DNA of 64,000 bases from Hysterium pulicare CBS 123377 (taxonomy: Eukaryota > Ascomycota > Dothideomycetes > Hysteriales > Hysteriaceae): contig AJFK01000613.1 of assembly GCA_000467715.1 (NCBI GenBank), forward strand, positions 43,374 through 107,373, given 5' to 3'. The position numbers were made by a program, and so were the translations under genes. Below the pieces are notes generated by a model. The model did not search any database, was not told where the DNA came from, and saw nothing but the letters and a program-made list of their open reading frames with translations. Below, piece after piece: positions 11,176-21,561 of this stretch. The first letter of the stretch is position 1. The number at the start of each line of letters is the position of its first letter.

Positions 11176-12700
11176 TCACGTCATACTTCTCAGTAACCTC
11201 AACCCTTTATGGTTCATCTGTCCGCCTCTTCTTTGACATAAGAACGATCGACCTCGATAAGCATAGACCATGACTGACACAATAACAGCGAGAACGATAG
11301 CATGTGCTGCGGCCTTGTCCTTGAAACGACCGTCTATCACTATTGGAAACGGATGCGGTCTTATAATTAAATGCTCACCAAAACCCTGCAATACAGTCAA
11401 TCCTGACCACATGGAAGCCGGCTAGCTTCCGAGCCCAAATCGCTCAAAGGATTCCACGGCACTCCACGCCAACCCCCGGGCATCCACAGAAGAGACACAG
11501 CAGCCAGTGTGTTCTGCAGTCTCCGCAGTCCCACGATTGTGGTTTCAGTTCCAAAACAAAGGCATTTGGCGCAGCATTTTGATGTTCGATCTCTAGTCGA
11601 CTTCCACGGCTCCTCGATATCCAAAAGACATAAGATGCTATACCATGCGGCTCAAACGTCATTCACACGACTTATTGGTTTACACAGCTGTTTTTAGCTT
11701 GTCCCATCCTCCATCCAATTAGTCCTCATCTATGACATAGCCATCATGATCTCGTTGGTGGTCTGATTGACACTGTCTACAATATTCTACATGTAGAGCT
11801 CCTTGATCGGGATAGTTCGGACTGCTCATCATGCCCTGTGTACCCGCCCCTGAACGCACCGTGCCCCGAAGTGAACCACGATTCGTCCACGGCTCATCCA
11901 CTACTCGATCTGGTTTACCTCGATCAAAACGTCTGGACATGGGTAGGCCCACGGCCGAGATTCTACTCTTGAGTCTTGAACAATCATTCAATTGGCGGAA
12001 GAACATGTCGATATCGAAAATTGTTCCCACGCACTATCAAATCTGGCGGGACCCCAAACGAAGTCCTGGCCACAGCACATGAATGCGGAGGTTGCTCATT
12101 TTGTAACGTCCCGATCCCTGAAATGCAACACGGCCAAAGAGGCAAAGAATGGCCGTGGTTGTCTAGACTTGCAGACGTCTTCCGAAACAGTATTCCTTGC
12201 ATCCTCTTGGCCACCATGGCACCTTCACCACCTACGTCCTCTACTCGCAACCCTTCCGGACACAAAAACAGAAATCATGGGATTTCATGATCAGAATTGG
12301 CATGCGCCATAGAACACTATGGTATGAAGCCCCTCCGTCGATACCATAGTATATCCCAGGAATGGCGAACCTATATCGTGATTCGCAGTCGGAATGAGCC
12401 TGTCCTCTGAGTATGGGCCAGCTTTGAACCAAACGATATTGAGACTACTGTCCATGACTTCGCTGCGGTTGCTATTTGATTCCTAGCCACAAAACAGCCT
12501 TTCACTCTCAGTATAGTCCAGTGCGCTGGTGCTTTCAAGACGAATATCTGAACAGGTATATACCACATGCTCAACCTCAAGGGACATCCGGTCGACATAT
12601 GCTCAAGTTCATCAGCCAGTGTAGCCGGATCATTGATGACTTTCCAAGTGTGCCCGGATTGAATATCAAGAGCGCTTGACTCAAGCCGGTCAATACGCAA
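11176..12700 (-). pseudogene. Decayed minus-strand gene with a C-terminal hydrophobic segment
   Basis: Several neighbouring minus-strand frames look protein-like in order: LRIDRLESSALDIQSGHTWK and NDPATLADELEHM (12371-12700), then 12241-12432, 11984-12265 and 11719-12030 in shifting frames. The last, 11176-11412, carries AIVLAVIVSVMVYAYRGRS. The shifts are too many and too irregular to be solved as introns by eye. Interpreted as a broken gene for a membrane-anchored protein. It may also be chance; no domain is recognised. Confidence 0.25.
12316..12350. repeat. Perfect 10-bp inverted repeat with 15-base loop
   Basis: ACTATGGTAT (12316-12325) and ATACCATAGT (12341-12350) are exact reverse complements. 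It could form a hairpin in DNA or RNA. It lies inside the decayed region and has no T-run after it. Confidence 0.5.
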
Positions 12701-13339
12701 CCGGATGACCTCTTATGGTCGCAAAATACCGTAGCCCTCGTCTGGGTACATGCGCTCGCCCGGTGGTCCCTCGAAAATTGGTGAAGGCATATTTATTCAT
12801 CATACATCCGCCAGAGCAATTTGGCCATACCAAACAATTTGGGAATACGAGTGCATGTAACCGAAGCCTTTGACGGTGTTATATCTTCCATGTATCATTC
12901 AACCCCACGGTATGTGCTCGAGCTACAGGCTGGCCTCCTCGGAACTGGATCTGAGTACAGCTTGACTTAATGGCATGACCAGCTTTCCGAACGGCAGATA
13001 CCTAACCACTGTGCACTGCGGTTAGGTATTTATGCGAGCTGTCTTTGCGGAACATTTACCCGCTATCAAGATAAACAGAAGCAGACATATCTTAATGCAG
13101 CTAAGCGACTTTCCATAATGTCTAAACGAGATTTTATGCAGCACTGTTCATGAGATCAGCACTGTGCGGCAAGTCCGAAATCGACTATGGGTACTAGACA
13201 TGGGCTTAATGGCAGCATCCAAGCCCTGTAACACCCAAACCTTGACCTTTGGTATGACTCTCGCGCACTTCTCCCTCATTGGGGCCAAAAATAGGCTTCG
13301 AGTAGGTCCTGAGCCGTTTGGTCATGGTATCTCCCATAT

Positions 13340-14549
13340 CTAATCAGTAGAATGATCATTATAACTTCCATACCGAAGCAACCGGCGAAAAGGATGACGG
13401 TAAAGCTCAGGGAGATGGCCGGGCGTAGTCATCAAGATACTCGTACTACATCATGGATGACCGCCAGATCATTCGAATGTATTCTTCCCACGATCGGCTG
13501 CTCAATCACGATCAATTCGAGAACAAGGCTCATCCATTGAGGCTAAGCAGACTACTCCATTGTTCCTATGTGGGGATTGCACAGCCGAGTCGCAGGTATT
13601 GAGTGAGATTTCAGAGTTTTTTCTGGAGGAGTGAGATCCAAAATATTCCATGGACATCCTTGATAGCGTTGGAATTGGAGAACAGATACTTCCATGCGCA
13701 AAGACGTTCTACCTCCGTTATAGTTGTCCTCTGTATCGGCCCGGTTGATTCTCATCTAACACGGAGTAATGCTTGAACTATGGCTCTTTCCTTTGTCGTT
13801 CGTTACTGACGCCTATACATGGCGCTTAGGGATGTGGATAGAATTATCGAAGAACTCTCCGATGCTTTGGTCTCCGAAAACCCACATCGGAGACGTTATG
13901 TGTGAACACTACTTTGGAGCTTGGTAGGTATAATACCTGGCAAATTGAAAAGTAGCGTCTCGAGCATGAGTGGTGGTCTTGGATATCGAACCCTCATAGT
14001 ACCAAAAGGTTGTCGCATGAGCTCCAACGGCTCTCGTCACCAAAGTAAGACTCTGATCTTCAAGTGTTGTTCTTTTCTTGGTCCAAATAGTCTCCATCTC
14101 CTAAGACAACCAGATAAACGTTCATCTATCAATTCCTTCGGCCAACAACCGGTCCGGTTCGAAATTTGAAATAAGTTCGTTCCATGAGCAGAAATCGGTT
14201 TCAACAAAACAATATGTGACACCAGAGTTTGCGACCCGTTGTCCAACGAGTCCACCATTACAGGCTTTCATACCTTCGAAGTAGCACCACATGGCGCACC
14301 ATGCGAGATTTGAACGCCAGAATGACTCATCATCGAGTCAAGTAGATGATAGCCAAGAATCTTCTTACGATTGATCTTGTTCAACTCGCCGATGAAATTC
14401 AGGCATTGCCATGACATGGTCCTGATGAAATGGTCCAGGAGCGTCTTCTCGCTAGGCGATATGCACGGAAGAAGGTGATGTCCGTGAAATCCAGCACGGA
14501 TCTGTCTATTCCGAATCGTGGTAGTAGTATATGCCATGGCATTATCCAA
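13340..14549 (-). pseudogene. Decayed minus-strand gene with hydrophobic segment
   Basis: Minus-strand frames in order: 14268-14549 (HLLPCISPSEKTLLDHFIRT, then WQCLNFIGELNKINRKK), a shifted frame around 14.1-14.3 kb (ETDFCSWNELISNFEPDRLL), 13909-14097 and 13552-13755 (CPWNILDLTPPEKTLKSHS). A hydrophobic stretch near 13.35-13.43 kb reads AISLSFTVILFAGCFGMEVI then MIILLIR. Stops and frame changes separate them. The order resembles a soluble part followed by one membrane helix. Family not recognised. Confidence 0.25.
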
Positions 14550-15049
14550 AGACCCTATATTTTGATCAATCTTACATCAGCTTCGGTTTCATGGCTCGCA
14601 CGGCCTGTTGTACACGATGTCGAGCACAATCAACTCTCCACATTCCGTATGGTCTCTGGTCTCCGCTTGGTGGAGCAGCGCTGTCGTGGATCAGCAAATA
14701 GACTCGTGAATGGGAATTGAAAACATTAGATCTTACATCTATCAGGCGTTGAACTACAAACCGACACAATGGAAGACATATGTGCCAGATCTCCTGGGTA
14801 GCTGTCGGGATTCACCTCAAACCACCGGAGTTCGAGTTCGTGGCTGGCCTCGTTCATTTTGAGATATTGTCACACTCCCGCCATGGGCTTTTTCGTCCGC
14901 CCGTTTGGTCCATTCATAAACCACTTTCGCATCCTCATATGGGTCACTGTGCTGGATTCCAACTCCAAATCATTTCAATACACTTCGGTTCCACTTCGAT
15001 GGTGTTGGACTCATGAAACGAATCTTCTCGTCAACGATTGCTAACTGAC

Positions 15050-15748
15050 ATGCCCGTGGCATCCTTCTTCTGGGCTTTTTTCGGAGCCGATAACCGACTC
15101 TGGAGGAGATTCATGTGGTTCACTGTCTCTGATTTGTACAACATCATCGATAGTCATCGAGGATATTTATGCCTGAGACTCCGATTTACCCGTAAGCGAA
15201 TTGAAATGCTGGATCCAAGAACTCGACGGACGCATCGATGTCTGCGGAGTTCTCTGGGACTGTTAATATTCAGGACAATTGTGAAGCCAAGTCGTCCTAT
15301 GTTGGAGTCTAAGGTCGGACTTTTCAGTTTAAACTTACCAAGGACCCATACCATGATTCTTCGTGCTCTCATGTTGAGAACTCTCTACTCGAAATCAACC
15401 AAGGACGTTGCGTATGGTTTTAGCTCGATTGATGCTTGCATGTCATCAAGAATCACGGAATCTTCCTACTTGTGGGATCGGCTTCTTCAGTCTGCGGCAG
15501 AAAACGGGCACTCCCAAAGGATCTGTAAAGAACGCTCATCGCGGGTTTCTAAGTCTTCGAACCAAGATACCTCGGCGTTGCATGCTGTTGGAATCGGAGA
15601 GCGGGCCATGTCGTCAACATTCCAGCAACTTGCAGGCGGCTTATGGTTTGTTACGTCGGGTTTTTCGAGTTCCAATTCAGCATCTGCGAAGGCTGTTACG
15701 CATGATCCGCGTTCTGATCGATACGTATCTATTATCGAAGCTCCATAG
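15050..15748 (+). CDS. Unrecognised 232-codon ORF in the gene-poor block
   Basis: The longest open frame between 5.2 and 21.5 kb. From the first ATG at 15050 it encodes 232 residues, Arg- and Ser-rich, with a hydrophobic aromatic start (MPVASFFWAFFGADNRLWRR). No domain, clear signal peptide or typical intron sites were recognised. The minus strand at 15487-15801 is also open and looks more protein-like in composition, so this frame may be a shadow. A frame this long is somewhat unexpected by chance in such a block, hence listed, but with low confidence. Confidence 0.2.
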   Translation: MPVASFFWAFFGADNRLWRRFMWFTVSDLYNIIDSHRGYLCLRLRFTRKRIEMLDPRTRRTHRCLRSSLGLLIFRTIVKPSRPMLESKVGLFSLNLPRTHTMILRALMLRTLYSKSTKDVAYGFSSIDACMSSRITESSYLWDRLLQSAAENGHSQRICKERSSRVSKSSNQDTSALHAVGIGERAMSSTFQQLAGGLWFVTSGFSSSNSASAKAVTHDPRSDRYVSIIEAP

Positions 15749-15801
15749 CCCTTTTCAAGACTAAAAGTCATAAGCACTCGGACAACATGTGCGGTTTTCA
15801 A
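15487..15801 (-). pseudogene. Minus-strand protein-like fragment
   Basis: An open minus frame of 104 residues with balanced, acidic composition (CVTAFADAELELEKPDVTN, SWFEDLETRDERSLQILWE). It ends at a stop and no continuation is certain. It overlaps the plus-strand ORF 15050-15748; only one can be real. Function unknown. Confidence 0.25.
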
Positions 15802-17377
15802 CTTATGGGGACGAATATCGGCATGCTTTGCGGAATCCTCTCCAGCTGGTGTATATTCAAATCAGTCAACTTCAGTCCTTGATGGTGATGGCGTCAGAAA
15901 ATGGGACGTCTATCAAAGACATACGAAAAGTTTCCTGATGGGTTGCGCTGCCCTTGCCGGTCCTGATCAACAGGAAGACGACCTATCTGAAATCTACTCT
16001 CTCTCCACTCGATGTTGACCGGGGTCGAAGATCATACCAACCGGAAGTTTTTTTTCCATGGGCTCTTAGCAAACCAACCCTTGCCCTACGTAGCAGATTT
16101 CAAAACTCACCGAAAATGTCCATTGAGTGCCCTGCCGACTCAGGATGTTGAACAAGCAGCATTTGAAAGATTCATGCTGCTGAGCTCAGAGACAGAGCGG
16201 CCTTATCAGTCAAAAAGCAGATGGATCATGGTCAGTTGTTTTGTACAAAACTGATATAGTCGTGTTTTTATGAGACAGGAAGTTCTTCTGCGATGGTGCT
16301 ATGCCCCCGAGCTTCCATAAACCCTTGTTGGATCATTACATGTCTGTGGCATTTCTCATGAATGGTGTATGTCGAATATTCCATCCCGGAGATGACATGG
16401 CTGCGGCGTCCGGACTCCTGGCTAGATCAATACCAGCCGTGCAGAAAAGATTCACATGACTCGTTCCGTCCCCGGACTCAAGAAGAGTTGATCCAATTGC
16501 AAAGTACCGAGGACAATATAAAAGTCTTCTTTGCTGCTGGGTGCCGTTCGACATCAAGATTCCGTCAAGCTCGGAATGAATCTCTTGGCTTACAAGCTGT
16601 GCTTATCGAATTACAGATGGTAGATTCTACACTCCGATTCGAGTATCTACTCAGAAAGAACCTCACATGTGCTGCTCTGCTGGAAGCGTTCACTTCAAAT
16701 ACCTCGATACAACGCTATGATGGTGACTGTGTTTGGAGTCTGGGATCCTTGGAACTAGAATTTCTTCGATATCATGGTTCATGTTTGGCGCTGCCCTGAA
16801 GTCAAACCCCCAAATCTTAGCTGGGTGGGCGCTATGGTATTCCCTGGTCTCTCCAGTTGCTGGTCCCGGAACTAAGACAATTCCCACTGCATGGTCGTCT
16901 TCAATGACCTCTTTATCGACAGAATGTCTCTATGGAGATGGAAGCCAGCCACATGCGCAGATTCGTCACTCCTGCTGTGGTACCACAATCGGGTTCTTTA
17001 CGAAAAGGTGGTATGACACATAACGGACTTTGGTTCCATTTTGTTAAACATATCATTCAAGCAACCACAAGGCTCGACAGTTTTCTCCTGTGTTCCAAAG
17101 AAGTGAGCTTGAAAAACCATGCGGGTGCCCTTGTCGCTGCCGTAAGTCTCATCGAAATATACCAAGCTTTCGTCCCTATGGTCGTTGGAGTCGGACTATG
17201 GAAAATCTCGGAGCTACACTGCTTGTGATGAAGCTTCCATGGTGCCTGCCTCGCGGTTCTCGTCGTGATTGCTTTTCAAAGTCCAAGCGGGCTTGTCGAC
17301 ATTGGGATTCCTTTCTGTAAACTATGATTGTAATCGCTCTAAGACATGGAACTGATGTCTGTGGAATCTTCTCTCAG

Positions 17378-18540
17378 TCAAACCATGCTTTTCAGCACAG
17401 TGATGTTTGTGGATTCTCGGAATGAAAGATCACACGACATATCAGGATATTTCCAGTGGTGTTTGTATGTCCCAGACCATAACAGATAGCATCGCCCATT
17501 GAATGCGCTTTGGAGTGGGAATTTAGAACATGCCTTGTTCCTAAGAAGAAAATACTTAAATTTGAATCCTCTATGGTCCTTCCTGGTTTTCGCGGTCAAG
17601 TACTTTGCCACAGGAGCAAAATGTCTCCGAGCACTTTCTGCGGAACTCGATGATTGAACCGTCCTAAATGAAAAAGACAAATGCGTCATGTGCGTGGAAC
17701 TCGATCTCGTTGTGGCTAATATACCCGCTTTGGCCAGGCAATAAATTGGGCCATGGAGAAGTCATATGGTTGTCGGAGCCGTGCATTTCAACCTTATTTT
17801 GAGGCTATTGTTCATTGATCCTCGGTCTTCTTTCTCCATCTCCAAATCTACAGGCCAAATGAACGTATGCCAGTCGGTTCCTAAAATTAATGGAGCAAAG
17901 TATATCCCGAGGGTCTTCTGTCGCTGGTATGTATCCCAAGCCAAAACATGGTCCTCGAGCAATTGATGGGCGTTGGCGTTAGACGTTGGGATTCCTGAGA
18001 ATAACAACTTTCCACCGGCTCATTCATGGTTTTGCTTTTTTTCTGGGGTTGAATCCAGGGCAGCGGCTCCGGCATTAGTACCGTTCGCATTGAACCAACG
18101 ATGTCTGCTCCAGCTTTCATAATACTACGAACATTCGAGTTATGGGTGTGGCAGCCTCTTTCCCGCCGGTATACTCCAGTATCTAGGCTTTCAATCCTTT
18201 ACAGTTGGTAGCTGATGGACTTCGGAGCCCCCTGAAACGGAATCCCATTCCGGATTCTGACATCGATCCTTCTATCCTCATTTTCGTAGGATTCAAGAGA
18301 TTTCTTGTGGGCCTTCATGCTTTTTTGGTGGTTGGCTTTTCCTCGACGTTCAAAACCCAACCGAAGCTTCCTTTGATGGAACGAGTACCGATCTGATGCG
18401 AATTTCGGACCAACACTTCTCCTTTCCCTTCGATACCATGTCCATCGGGACTTCTTCAAACTAAGGATCGATACGAAGCTATGTGAGATAGCTTGGTGGA
18501 AGTGGTATGCGAAGAGGACCAGTTTTCGGCATAATTCCAC
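17378..18540 (-). pseudogene. Broken minus-strand gene, readable with two stops and one shift
   Basis: From 18540 to about 18000 one frame is open except for a TAA at 18199-18201. It includes KAHKKSLESYENEDRRIDVR and MKAGADIVGSMRTVLMPEPL. Near 18000 a second frame takes over (HQLLEDHVLAWDTYQRQK, IYFAPLILGTDWHTFIWPVD) and runs to 17378 with a single stop at 17762-17764. Two stops and one shift in about 390 codons is far fewer than expected for random DNA, and the plus strand is less open here. The protein is not recognised. A decayed gene is the simplest reading. Confidence 0.35.
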
Positions 18541-19839
18541 TGCCAGTCTCCACTTTATGGGTTCCTTTTGCCTCTCCTACCCCAACCCATCGAAATGAGA
18601 ATCCAGACGTACTCATGTCTCTCCGCGGAAGGTTGATCTCATTGAATTGTCAAACCAGACGGGAACATTCTCTTTATGAGAAACGGCCACCAGCCTCACT
18701 CAAAACATTAGAAATCTCGATGAAGTAACGGTCACAAGGTTGTTCATGGCTACTCGTCCTTTTTCTCGCCGCCATAAAAGAGATTTCCGAAATGTCCATG
18801 TCTTTCTCCGAGAGCTTGGTGCCATTGCACATCGAACTAGCTGGCATAACATCGTCATGGTCCTGTCCGGCAACCGAACCTAAAAGGAGAGAGAAGCCTG
18901 ACCTATGTGTCGTGCTCCAGAGAGTATATCCACTATGGGATTTTCGCTATGATGGAGATTTGCTGTCCTGACGAGGCGGATCATCCTCTGCCAAATACGG
19001 CAGCGGATCTCTTCATGTGCTGGGAGAGTTTGACTTTGTAAGCTATAAAAATGGGACAAAGCAAGATATCTTATGCCCCGACCAGCATCAACCGACCTCA
19101 CAAAGCACGAGACTCGCTTGTGCAGCTTGATTATGTCGTCTACTAAATGCTAGCGATGGCATGGCTGAGGTGTGCCTCTTGACAATTAACAACCATTGGA
19201 GACTCATTTGTATCTCCTCTCCGGATCCCGTGGACCCAGGATATATTCGGCTCAGACTCGTACAGGGATGGTAGATATGAAGCGGAGACCAAATCAACAT
19301 TGACATCGGTCAATGGAGATTCTCCAGCTCTGGCGGGTTAGAATAGTCCGAAATTGATGGTCGCGGGCCTATTATGGACAACTTGTGTGCGAGCCTTCAC
19401 TATCTGTATGGCTCGGTCCCATGCTTCTGGATTCAATAGAACCAGAGCGTGTTGGTTCTAGACCCCGCCCCGACATACAGAGTACTTGTGCAAATGTTTG
19501 GAGTGGACGACAGCCGGAGCACAACTCCATGCAATGGCCTAAGGTTATAGGTTGTTCTTTGGTCTATATCGTTATGTCTTTTACGAGTCTGCTCTTCAAA
19601 ATAAGACTATAGATCTAAAGGTTACCATGGCTTGTATACCTTCCTTCAAACAACCAAACCGAGTTCTGCCGCGGCGGCGGTCCGATCCAGAAAGTTTGTC
19701 AACATGCCTCGCATGCTCCAGACCCGGTCGACTTCTCCAAATAAACGTCTTCTATGAATTTCAAGGGCTGTGGCTTCTCTAGCATCAAACCTGCATCAAG
19801 ATCTCCATGCTATGTCCAGATCTTCGAGAAACGGGAATG

Positions 19840-20996
19840 CTATGGTCCAGAAATCAACTCCCAAACGATGTATGCAGGTGGAGCTTCGCAGTGTCCAAGT
19901 GATAGACTCCAGAACATCTTCAGGAGCAGCTGGATGGTCTGAGTGGGCGTTCCGGCCTCTCCACGTTCAACTCGAGGCATCGGTGGCAGTGATGTTTCTC
20001 CGAGCGTCCAGCAGCTCTTCAATAATCGGTCCAGAAACAGAGAGATCAAAGCTGATATGGTGCACAGTAAACACCGGTCCCACGTCTTCATGCTTGAAGA
20101 TCCGTCCCGGTGATGGTCCAGAAAGACTCCATCCAGTTCATGATGGACTTGGTTGCGCATGAGTCGTGGCCTCCGAGACCAACTCAAGAAACGTATGCCT
20201 GTAATGGTCAGTTCAGAGTAGCACTGGGAAGACACCTGATGTCCAGTCCAGATATGTAATATCCTCTGGGCCTATAGAGTGCGGTCCTGTGTTTCGTCTC
20301 CACTCTCCAATCTTCAGTCTCGATCTCTTTGCACGGCTTCAAGCTAGAGTAATAGGCACAAAAGCTTCCTGGGATCCGTCATATGCTTCGTCCTGGCGCT
20401 CTTCCTCTTGTCACAAGGCTGGCTCGTGATGCCGTTTGAAAATCATGGTGCTGTGGAAAGGTGGGCGACTCGGCAGATCGAAAAACAACTAGGATCTTGC
20501 TCCATGTCGTCGCGTGAGAATTTGAGAAACTCCGCGTAATACAGTATGATGCTCCCCCGGAAGTGTTGCATTTCGCACGAACAACCGAGCCAACGGCAGG
20601 ATATTATGGTTCGTCCAACACTCACCAAAGATATATGATGGCTGTTCGAAAGGCAAGAAACCTAGAGCACATGGGCGCGGTGCGGAGTCTTTGGCCCACC
20701 ACCTTCAGAGCAATACTTCAATGGGTGTTGGCGTCGGAGACGGAGAAATTGATAAATCGAAAAAACGCCAACGAAATTTCGATGGTCCGTCTGCGCTCGA
20801 CTCAGGAAACCTCAGATATCGTGAAGACGTTTTGTTCCCAAATGACCAGCACATTTAGAATTGTGGGACTCGTTAGAATCCGATGAACAGATAAAATATC
20901 GCCTCGACGGAAGCGAGATGTGCTTGGGGCCAAAGGTTGCTGAACTCATAATGATGAGCATCGTTAGTGTTATCAAGATAACGATAATCGATATGC
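19840..20996 (-). pseudogene. Decayed minus-strand reading frame with hydrophobic N-part
   Basis: One minus frame runs from about 20996 to 19840 with roughly six stops in 386 codons. It starts with a hydrophobic segment (LCISIIVILITLTMLIIMSS), continues ATFGPKHISLPSRRYFICSS and includes YYAEFLKFSRDDMEQDPSCF. Between 20.3 and 19.8 kb another minus frame looks more protein-like (GPEDITYLDWTSGVFP, IFKHEDVGPVFTVHHISFDL). This suggests at least one shift. No family recognised. Confidence 0.3.
19844..20124 (+). repeat. Three exact copies of GGTCCAGAAA in 281 bp
   Basis: GGTCCAGAAA occurs at 19844-19853, 20028-20037 and 20115-20124. Looser relatives are GATCCAGAAA near 19686 and GTCCAGTCCAGA near 20240. 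Spacing is irregular, so this is not a clean tandem repeat; on the minus strand it recurs as TTTCTGGACC within the decayed frames. Confidence 0.35.
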
Positions 20997-21337
20997 ATAA
21001 GCGGAGGTGATCATTACCAGCGGAATCAACTATAAAACATCATCAGCAGGATAAAATTCTCCAGAACGAGCACCCACCCCAAACCCCATCTACACCTTCC
21101 AATGCCATACCAAACCCAACTCTCCGCCCACCCATGTACCGTTTCTTAGTTCAGGTATTGAGCACGCTCCCACTCTCCACACATAGACTGTTGGTAGAAG
21201 TGCTGATAGCAAAGGCACCGACCCAATCCCAAACATAGAACATGAAGTATTCTCGTTTTGGATCATTTTATCTAGGACCAGGAGCCGATATGCCGAGATT
21301 GTGAGGAGAAAGGAGCACGGAAGAGGAGGAATGAACT

Positions 21338-21384
21338 GTTTTTATACCATGCGAGATCCGCTATATCTGCTTACCTAACCGTGA
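21338..21384 (-). promoter_or_regulatory. Minus-strand promoter-like module (TCACGGT - TATAAAAA - CT leader)
   Basis: On the minus strand TCACGGT (21384-21378) is followed after 38 bases by TATAAAAAC (21346-21338) and a leader TTCATTCCTCCTCTTCCG. Same layout as the 43-47 kb array. It points into the decayed region and away from ERV46, whose stop lies at 21562. Confidence 0.4.
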
Positions 21385-21561
21385 TCTCCCGAACACATGA
21401 CCTATATTGACATATCCACCACCCTTTCCCTTCAACATTTCACCTCTCCCCCGAAGAGCGAATCTGTAGTCCACACTTCCCTCCCCATATCATCTATACA
21501 CCCAAAAGCCCCGACAAGAAACGCCCTAAACGCCATGCTCCCCGAACCATTGACAGAAAAC

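Larger units (their letters stand above)
10337..21345. other. Gene-poor block, right half, with decayed minus-strand reading frames
   Basis: Eleven kilobases without a recognisable intact gene. The minus strand shows a series of protein-like stretches interrupted by stops and frame changes (10.34-10.53, 11.18-12.70, 13.34-14.55, 15.49-15.80, 17.38-18.54, 19.84-21.0 kb). Several contain a strongly hydrophobic segment. One plus-strand frame of 232 codons (15050-15748) is also open. I read this as a graveyard of lineage-specific genes, but no family is recognised and a frame-aware similarity search is needed to confirm it. Confidence 0.45.

Noticed and set aside
16362-16799. Plus-strand ORF of 145 codons in the gene-poor block
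   Set aside because: No recognisable motif, no promoter module close by, and overlapping minus frames (16336-16557, 16690-16887) look equally protein-like.
5190-21561. RIP-degraded transposon as explanation of the gene-poor block
   Set aside because: By eye the block is not strongly AT-rich and no transposase, reverse transcriptase or long terminal repeats are visible. A dinucleotide-index calculation would be decisive.
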